Shown: piece by piece, positions 59,462 to 64,000 of the stretch
Numbering within the stretch: the first letter of the stretch is position 1
How the letters are laid out: every line of letters begins with the position of its first letter
From: Streptomyces aureus
GTDB taxonomy: Bacteria > Actinomycetota > Actinomycetes > Streptomycetales > Streptomycetaceae
DNA length: 64,000 nucleotides
Reading direction: 5' to 3'
Assembly (NCBI RefSeq): GCF_000725495.1
Contig: NZ_JNZD01000002.1
Location: 124,001-188,000, forward strand
Translations under genes and position numbers: made by a program
The notes under the pieces: model-generated
Database searches by the model: none
What the model was told of the DNA's origin: nothing
What the model saw: only the letters and a program-made list of their open reading frames with translations

Positions 59462-59742
59462 GCACCCCCGGACACTCGCACACATGCCCCTCGAACAGGC
59501 GAATGAACGTCTCGTACAGGGGTATCACTGACCTTCAAGTCACGTACGTTTCCTACGACTTGACTCCGCACAACGCCTACCGCAACAGGACCGGTCACCC
59601 ACTCCGGGAGGACTGCGGCATATACCAGAAGCACGACCGTATCGGGTGTTGCCAAATCCCTTACAGGGCCTCGCGGGCTGTGCCACAGTCGTAGCGGTCC
59701 TTCCGTAACCCAGGTCGTACCGTCCCCGCATCGGAGTACGTC
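59462..59742. promoter_or_regulatory. Leader region of the phosphatase gene with an inverted repeat
   Basis: TCAAGTC at 59535-59541 and GACTTGA at 59557-59563 are perfect inverted arms, with CGTA/TACG pairing inside, so a 10-bp stem with a 2-nt bulge can form. The region is less G+C-rich than its neighbours. GGAG precedes ATG 59743 by 7 nt. No gene is supported. Confidence 0.45.
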
Positions 59743-61209
59743 ATGCCACCCCATCTCTCTGCGGACCGCCCCGCCGCCCAGCCGCCCCCGCGCGGCTCGG
59801 TCGACGCGCTCATCTCGCAGACGCGACGCCTTCGCGGCGAGGTGGACGCGGTGCGGCGCGAGACAACCGTGGACGAGGAGGACGCCCAGGGACGCTGGCA
59901 GCGAGCGCTCTGCGATCTGGCGCTGCATCAACTCAGAGACCTGGACGCGCATTTGGCCCAGCTCCGGGACGGACCGCCGGAGGTTCCGGTCCCCGCCCCG
60001 GCCACCGCGGCCCACCACGGCGCACCCGGAGCACGCGGGCAGGACTCGCTGCTGAGCCGGGTCGGCAGCGCCGAGTGGAACCTGCTCACCGACGAGGCCA
60101 GCTGGTCCGGCGAGCTCTACGAGATCCTGGGACGCGACGCCACCGCTCCCCCGCTCACCCTCGACGAACTGCCCTCCCTGGTCCTGGACGAGGACCGCCC
60201 GATGCTCACGACGATGGTCACCGACTGCCTCATCGACGCCAAACCCATCGACGGGGAGTTCCGCATCCAGCGCCCCGACGGCGGAGTGCGGACCGTGCAC
60301 ATGATGGGTGAGCCCGTCCTCGACGCCGGCGGGAGCACCGCCTCCATGTGGGCCGTGCTGCGCGACGTCAGCGAACTGCGCCGCAGCCAGCGGACGGTGG
60401 GCGAGACCCGGGAGACCCTTCAGCGCCAGCAGCACGTGGCCCGCACCGAACACCGGCTCGCGGTCGAACTCCAGGAGGCCGTGCTGCCGCCCTGGCGCGG
60501 CTCCCTGCGCTTCCCTCGCCAGGGCCCCGGAGCACTGGACGTGGCGGCCCACTATCTGCCCTCGTCGGCCAGCGCCCTCATCGGCGGCAACTGGTACGAC
60601 GCCCTGGAACTACCCGACGGACAGACCCTGTTGAGCGTCGGCGACCTCACCGGGCACGGGGTCACCGCGACCTCGGGCATGGCGATGCTGCTGGGCGCCC
60701 TGCGCGGTATGGCGGTGGCGGGCACCCAGCCGGGGCAACTCCTCTCCTGGCTCAACCAGTTGATCGACTCCACCGTCCAGCCCGCCCTGGGCAGCGCCGT
60801 CTGCTGCCGCTACACCCCCGCGACCCGCACCCTGGGCTGGGCGCAGGCAGGACACCCCGCCCCGCTGCTGTTCCGCGACGGGACGGGGTGTGCGCTGGCC
60901 GCACCGGACGGCGTCCTGCTCGGAGCGACCTCCGGTGCCGTCTACGGACAGGCCGAGGAGACCCTCCGCGAGGGCGACCTGCTGCTCCTGCACACCGAGG
61001 GACTGGTCCCCCCGCCGGCGGACACCTCCCTTGCGGGCACGGCCAGGAACCCCGGAGAGACGGCGGCCGTCCGGAGTCTGCTCGACCTGGCCCCGCGCTT
61101 CGGCGAGGCTCGTACGGCCCAGGACTGCATCCGGATGGTCGTCGAGGAGTTCGGCGGAACGGAACGCGAGGACGACGCCTGTGTGCTCGTCGCCCGGATC
61201 GGGTCCTGA
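59743..61209 (+). CDS. PAS-domain PP2C (SpoIIE/RsbU-type) phosphatase
   Basis: A 488-residue serine/threonine phosphatase. A coiled-coil-like N-terminus (about 20-80) leads to a PAS domain (about 107-225: SAEWNLLTDEASWSGELYEI, GEFRIQRPDGGVRTVHMM). The C-terminal PPM domain (about 245-488) has its metal Asp residues in IGGNWYDALEL, LSVGDLTGHGV and TEREDDACVLVARIG, so it should be active. Such proteins dephosphorylate anti-sigma-factor antagonists in response to the PAS signal. No anti-sigma partner is adjacent. It converges on nsdA. Confidence 0.92.
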   Translation: MPPHLSADRPAAQPPPRGSVDALISQTRRLRGEVDAVRRETTVDEEDAQGRWQRALCDLALHQLRDLDAHLAQLRDGPPEVPVPAPATAAHHGAPGARGQDSLLSRVGSAEWNLLTDEASWSGELYEILGRDATAPPLTLDELPSLVLDEDRPMLTTMVTDCLIDAKPIDGEFRIQRPDGGVRTVHMMGEPVLDAGGSTASMWAVLRDVSELRRSQRTVGETRETLQRQQHVARTEHRLAVELQEAVLPPWRGSLRFPRQGPGALDVAAHYLPSSASALIGGNWYDALELPDGQTLLSVGDLTGHGVTATSGMAMLLGALRGMAVAGTQPGQLLSWLNQLIDSTVQPALGSAVCCRYTPATRTLGWAQAGHPAPLLFRDGTGCALAAPDGVLLGATSGAVYGQAEETLREGDLLLLHTEGLVPPPADTSLAGTARNPGETAAVRSLLDLAPRFGEARTAQDCIRMVVEEFGGTEREDDACVLVARIGS

Positions 61210-61308
61210 CGGCGAGAACGGCGAGAACGGCAGGGGCAACGAGAACGCCGAACGCCCCTCCGCGCGGGTGAAGTCGAGAAGGAAAGCCCTCCGGGGAGGA
61301 CGGACCCC

Positions 61309-62817
61309 CTACACCTGGACCCGTGTGCCGTCGCCGCGCCGGGGCTTGAGCGAACCCTTCGGCAGCGCGAGCTTGATCTCCTCGCGCAGATCGCTGATCT
61401 TCGGATAGCTGGAGTACTGCCCGGTGAGGCGGTACATCTCGCGCAGCCGGTCCCAGGTGCGATGGGAGGAGTTGGCGCCCATCGACGTCAGGGCCAGTCG
61501 CGCGTAGCGGTCGGCCTGCTCGGGGTCGTCGGCGATGAAGAGGGCCGACGCCAGCGAGATGTGGTCGAAGATCTTCGACCGGTCCCGCCCCGACTCCCGC
61601 AGTTTCAGCGCCTCCTTGGCGTGCCGTTGCGCCGTCGCCGCGGCGGCCGGTTCGTGCTCGGCGAGCGTGCGGTACGCCAGCGCCTGCATGCCGTGCATGT
61701 CGGCCTCGTCGAACAACTGCATCCAGCTGGGCGGCGGTACGTCACCGCGGTCGGAGACGAACAGGTCCTCCGCCAGACCGAGCGTGCGCCGCATGGCCTG
61801 GCCCCGTCCCATGGAGGCCTGCGCCCAGGCCTCGATGGTGTGCAGCATCGCCTGGGTGCGAGGCAGTACCTCCTCGCCGGAACCGGACTTGGCGAGCTTC
61901 ATGAGGTCCAGGGCGTCGTCGGGCCGGCCCAGGTGCACCATCTGACGGGCGGCCCTGGAGAGGGCCTCGCCCGCCCGGGGCCGGTCTCCGCCCTCCCGCG
62001 CCGCGTGGGCGGCGATGACGAAGTACTTCTGGGCCGTGGGTTCCAGGCCGACGTCGTGCGACATCCAGCCCGCGAGAACGGCGAGATTGGCGGCGACGCC
62101 CCACAGGCGCCGCTGGAGATGGTCGGGGTGCCGGTAGGAGAGCATGCCTCCCACTTCGTTCAGCTGGCCCACCACGGCCTTGCGTTGCAGCCCGCCACCA
62201 CGGGACGCGTCCCAGGCCCGGAACACCTCGACGGAGCGCTCCAGTTCCTCGATCTCCTGCGACCCGATGGGGGCGGCCTCGTAACGGTCGAACCCGGCGG
62301 GGTCGGCGTGCAGGGGGTCTACGAACTGCGGAGCGTCGGCCGTCAGGGCCGGATCGGTGTGCAGCCAGTCGTGCATGGCAGTGCTGAGTGCGGATCCCGC
62401 GGCGAGCGCGGCACCCGCGCCCACCAAGCCGCGTCGGTTGAGCATGAGGTCCATTCCCGTGAATTCGGTGAGGACCGCGGCAGTCCGCTCGGGCGCCCAC
62501 GGCACTCCGTCGGGATGTTCCACACTCCCGGCGGCGCCTTGCCGTTTCCCCGCGCGCCCGTGCCTGACCAGACCGAGGTCCTCGATGGTCACGACACGGC
62601 CGAGACGCTCGGTGAACAGAGCCGCCAGCACCCGCGGCACCGGATCGCGCGGGATCTCTCCCATGTCGATCCACCGCCGCACCCGCGAGGTGTCGGTCGC
62701 CAGCTGGGGGTGGCCCATGGCCGCCGCCTGCCGGTTGACCAGCCTCGCGAGTTCACCCTTGGACCAGCCGGCCAGGCCGAACAGGTCCGACAGACGAGTG
62801 TTGGGTTGTCCGTTCAC
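61309..62817 (-). CDS. nsdA: NsdA-type developmental regulator with TPR-like repeats
   Basis: A 502-residue protein recognised from its distinctive N-terminus (NTRLSDLFGLAGWSKGEL, RRWIDMGEIPRDPVPRVLAA), an Xre-like DNA-binding region. A hydrophobic segment around residue 130 (RGLVGAGAALAAGSALS) and a helical TPR-like remainder (AANLAVLAGWMSHDVG, AAHAAREGGDRPRAGEALSR, ALAYRTLAEHEPAAAATAQR) follow. NsdA negatively affects sporulation and antibiotic production in Streptomyces coelicolor. GTG 62817 has GGGGG 6 nt upstream; no start further out gives family sequence. It is divergent from the TTA-containing kinase-like gene. Confidence 0.8.
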   Translation of the reverse strand: MNGQPNTRLSDLFGLAGWSKGELARLVNRQAAAMGHPQLATDTSRVRRWIDMGEIPRDPVPRVLAALFTERLGRVVTIEDLGLVRHGRAGKRQGAAGSVEHPDGVPWAPERTAAVLTEFTGMDLMLNRRGLVGAGAALAAGSALSTAMHDWLHTDPALTADAPQFVDPLHADPAGFDRYEAAPIGSQEIEELERSVEVFRAWDASRGGGLQRKAVVGQLNEVGGMLSYRHPDHLQRRLWGVAANLAVLAGWMSHDVGLEPTAQKYFVIAAHAAREGGDRPRAGEALSRAARQMVHLGRPDDALDLMKLAKSGSGEEVLPRTQAMLHTIEAWAQASMGRGQAMRRTLGLAEDLFVSDRGDVPPPSWMQLFDEADMHGMQALAYRTLAEHEPAAAATAQRHAKEALKLRESGRDRSKIFDHISLASALFIADDPEQADRYARLALTSMGANSSHRTWDRLREMYRLTGQYSSYPKISDLREEIKLALPKGSLKPRRGDGTRVQV

Positions 62818-62880
62818 GTCAAGCCCCCAGGTTCTCGGCTGATTTCGACAGTAACCGCCTGTCAGTTGCTGAGCGACTAT

Positions 62881-62910
62881 TCGCCAGGGTTCGCCAGGGT
62901 GCGCCAGATG
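62881..62910. repeat. Iteron-like 10-bp repeats in the nsdA/kinase divergent promoter
   Basis: TTCGCCAGGG is repeated exactly at 62881-62890 and 62891-62900, followed by the related TGCGCCAGAT and GGTGTGCCAG, so GCCAG recurs every 10 bp over four helical turns. The spacing suggests cooperative protein binding. Confidence 0.6.
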
Positions 62911-63048
62911 GTGTGCCAGTGGACGTCGGGTGTCAGGTAGGAACGCGCCACCCCGACCCGGTTGCCAGGGACATTCCCCAGGATGAACCAGGCGGCCGGG
63001 GCGGGCAGCGCGGCAACTTGCAGGCACACGAAGGGATCTGTTTCGCCC

Positions 63049-64000
63049 ATGTACACAGCATCGTCCTCCGTGTCCGCTCCGCCCCGGTCGTTGCACCCCC
63101 GCCCGGTGGGCAGCGGCCCTTACCTCGACCCCGCGCGTCAGGCGGCCCCCTTGCTGGGAGCCGGCCGGGCGCGGCGCGTGCCGGGGCTCGGCACCCAACC
63201 GCTCAGCGGGAGACTCGACTTGTCCGGCCCTCAGGGCGCCCAGCTGCGCACGGCGATCGCGTCGGTGCACCGGATCTGTCCGGAGTTCGCTCCGGTCCAG
63301 GTGCTGCGCCGCAGCGGACGCTCCGTGCTCCTCGTCGGCACGACGGGACGCAGCACGGCCGTCGCCAAGTGTTTACTGGACCACTCCCCCGTCTGGGCCG
63401 AGCGGATCAGGCACGAAATAGCTGCATACCGTCTGTTCGTCCGGCATCGCCCGCCCGTGCGGGTGCCCCGGCTGATCGCGGCGGATCCGGACAACTGCAC
63501 CCTGGTGATCGAGCGCATGCCGGGCCGGGCGGCCGCGCTCCAGCGCCACCCGCTCGAGGCCCCGCCGCGCGCGGACATCCGCGCCGCGCTGGGCGCCATC
63601 TGCCGGCTGAACGCCTGGCGGCCGCCGGCCGGGACCTTCAACGCCCCGCTGGACTACGCGGAACGGATCTCCCGCTTCCATGAGCTGGGGCTGCTCACCG
63701 ACCGGGACATGGGCGACCTGCAGAAGCTGGTGCACGGCATCGCGACGTCCTCCGGCCGCCAGGGCATGGGCCAGTTCTGCCACGGCGACGCCCTCCTGTC
63801 GAACATCCTTCTCTCACCGGCCGGTCCAGTGCTGGTGGACTGGGAGCACGCGGGCTGGTATCTGCCGGGCTACGACCTGGCGACGCTGTGGGCGGTCCTC
63901 GGGGACGCCCCCGTGGCGCGCCGTCAGATCAGCCAGCTGGCGCAGTCGTCCGGTCCGGCGGCACGGGACGCCTTCCTGGTGAACCTGATGCTGGTCCTGA
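63049..64000 (+). CDS. Aminoglycoside phosphotransferase-like kinase, 3' truncated, with a TTA codon
   Basis: The frame from ATG 63049 ([14 protein letters not shown]) runs past the right edge; 317 codons are present. The N-lobe has [15 protein letters not shown] with the putative ATP-binding Lys. The C-lobe shows the APH catalytic motif [13 protein letters not shown] (His-Gly-Asp ... Asn) and the metal-binding VDWEHAGW. Substrate unknown; such Streptomyces proteins are often maintenance or developmental kinases rather than resistance enzymes. Codon 109 (63373-63375) is TTA, read by the bldA tRNA, so translation may be development-dependent. AAGGGA lies about 12 nt before the start, so the exact start is uncertain. 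Confidence 0.85.
   Translation, partial: MYTASSSVSAPPRSLHPRPVGSGPYLDPARQAAPLLGAGRARRVPGLGTQPLSGRLDLSGPQGAQLRTAIASVHRICPEFAPVQVLRRSGRSVLLVGTTGRSTAVAKCLLDHSPVWAERIRHEIAAYRLFVRHRPPVRVPRLIAADPDNCTLVIERMPGRAAALQRHPLEAPPRADIRAALGAICRLNAWRPPAGTFNAPLDYAERISRFHELGLLTDRDMGDLQKLVHGIATSSGRQGMGQFCHGDALLSNILLSPAGPVLVDWEHAGWYLPGYDLATLWAVLGDAPVARRQISQLAQSSGPAARDAFLVNLMLVL

Noticed and set aside
59540-59731. Short minus-strand frame in the phosphatase leader
   Set aside because: No third-position G/C bias, no ribosome binding site and no recognisable sequence; treated as non-coding leader.
1-64000. tRNA, rRNA, riboswitch or insertion-sequence remnants
   Set aside because: I looked in the intergenic spacers and saw no cloverleaf, conserved rRNA segment, transposase motif or flanking inverted repeats. 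Reading by eye could miss a degenerate one.

Overview
The window is typical Streptomyces chromosome: very high G+C, almost every codon ending in G or C, short intergenic hairpins between convergent genes, and marker genes for this group (a two-domain chaplin with a sortase signal, an NsdA-type developmental regulator, an EF-G paralogue, a SpoIIE-like phosphatase and a TTA-containing gene). About 55 protein genes can be supported. I saw no rRNA, tRNA, CRISPR array, insertion sequence or phage gene.

Left part (1-10.5 kb): the start of a metallo-beta-lactamase-fold gene, a TetR regulator with two operator copies, an acyl-CoA ligase, several GNAT acetyltransferases, an APC permease divergent from a ROK regulator, a secreted two-domain protein and a small GlsB/YeaQ membrane protein.

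Centre (10.6-36.8 kb): two adjacent catabolic regions. The first (10.6-16.6 kb) reads gntR, PIG-L protein, RraA-type aldolase, PrpF-type isomerase, type I extradiol dioxygenase, plus an aromatic-acid-type MFS importer with its own promoter. The three middle families are those of the bacterial gallate lower pathway (GalB, GalC, GalD). The gntR and importer promoters share a TTGTTGACAAT element. The second (17.4-36.8 kb) is an island of about 17 genes: a ring-cleavage/FAH/hydrolase operon, two aldehyde dehydrogenases, a flavin oxidoreductase, an amidohydrolase/ThDP enzyme/Ldh-type dehydrogenase operon, a quinol-monooxygenase-like protein, an RbsABC-type ABC importer with a carboxymuconolactone-decarboxylase-like protein, and a cupin. 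A LysR gene sits in the middle. A 17-bp element with CGCAAG at one end and TGC near the other lies in four promoter regions of the island, so it may be one LysR regulon for uptake and breakdown of an unidentified aromatic or related acid.

Right part (36.9-64 kb): EF-G paralogue, MBL hydrolase, galE, a GH15 glucoamylase-like protein, then the most unusual gene of the window: one uninterrupted 1,483-codon frame joining a membrane sensor, PAS, GGDEF and EAL domains to a complete PLP-dependent alpha-oxoamine-synthase-like domain, with a possible internal start and a SAM methyltransferase overlapping its 3' end. Beyond it lie a chaplin, a secreted tripeptidyl-aminopeptidase-like hydrolase, an FMN/glutamate-synthase-like membrane protein, an arginine deiminase/antiporter pair, an inositol-dehydrogenase-like oxidoreductase, a TetR regulator, a PAS-PP2C phosphatase, nsdA, and the start of a kinase-like gene carrying a TTA codon.
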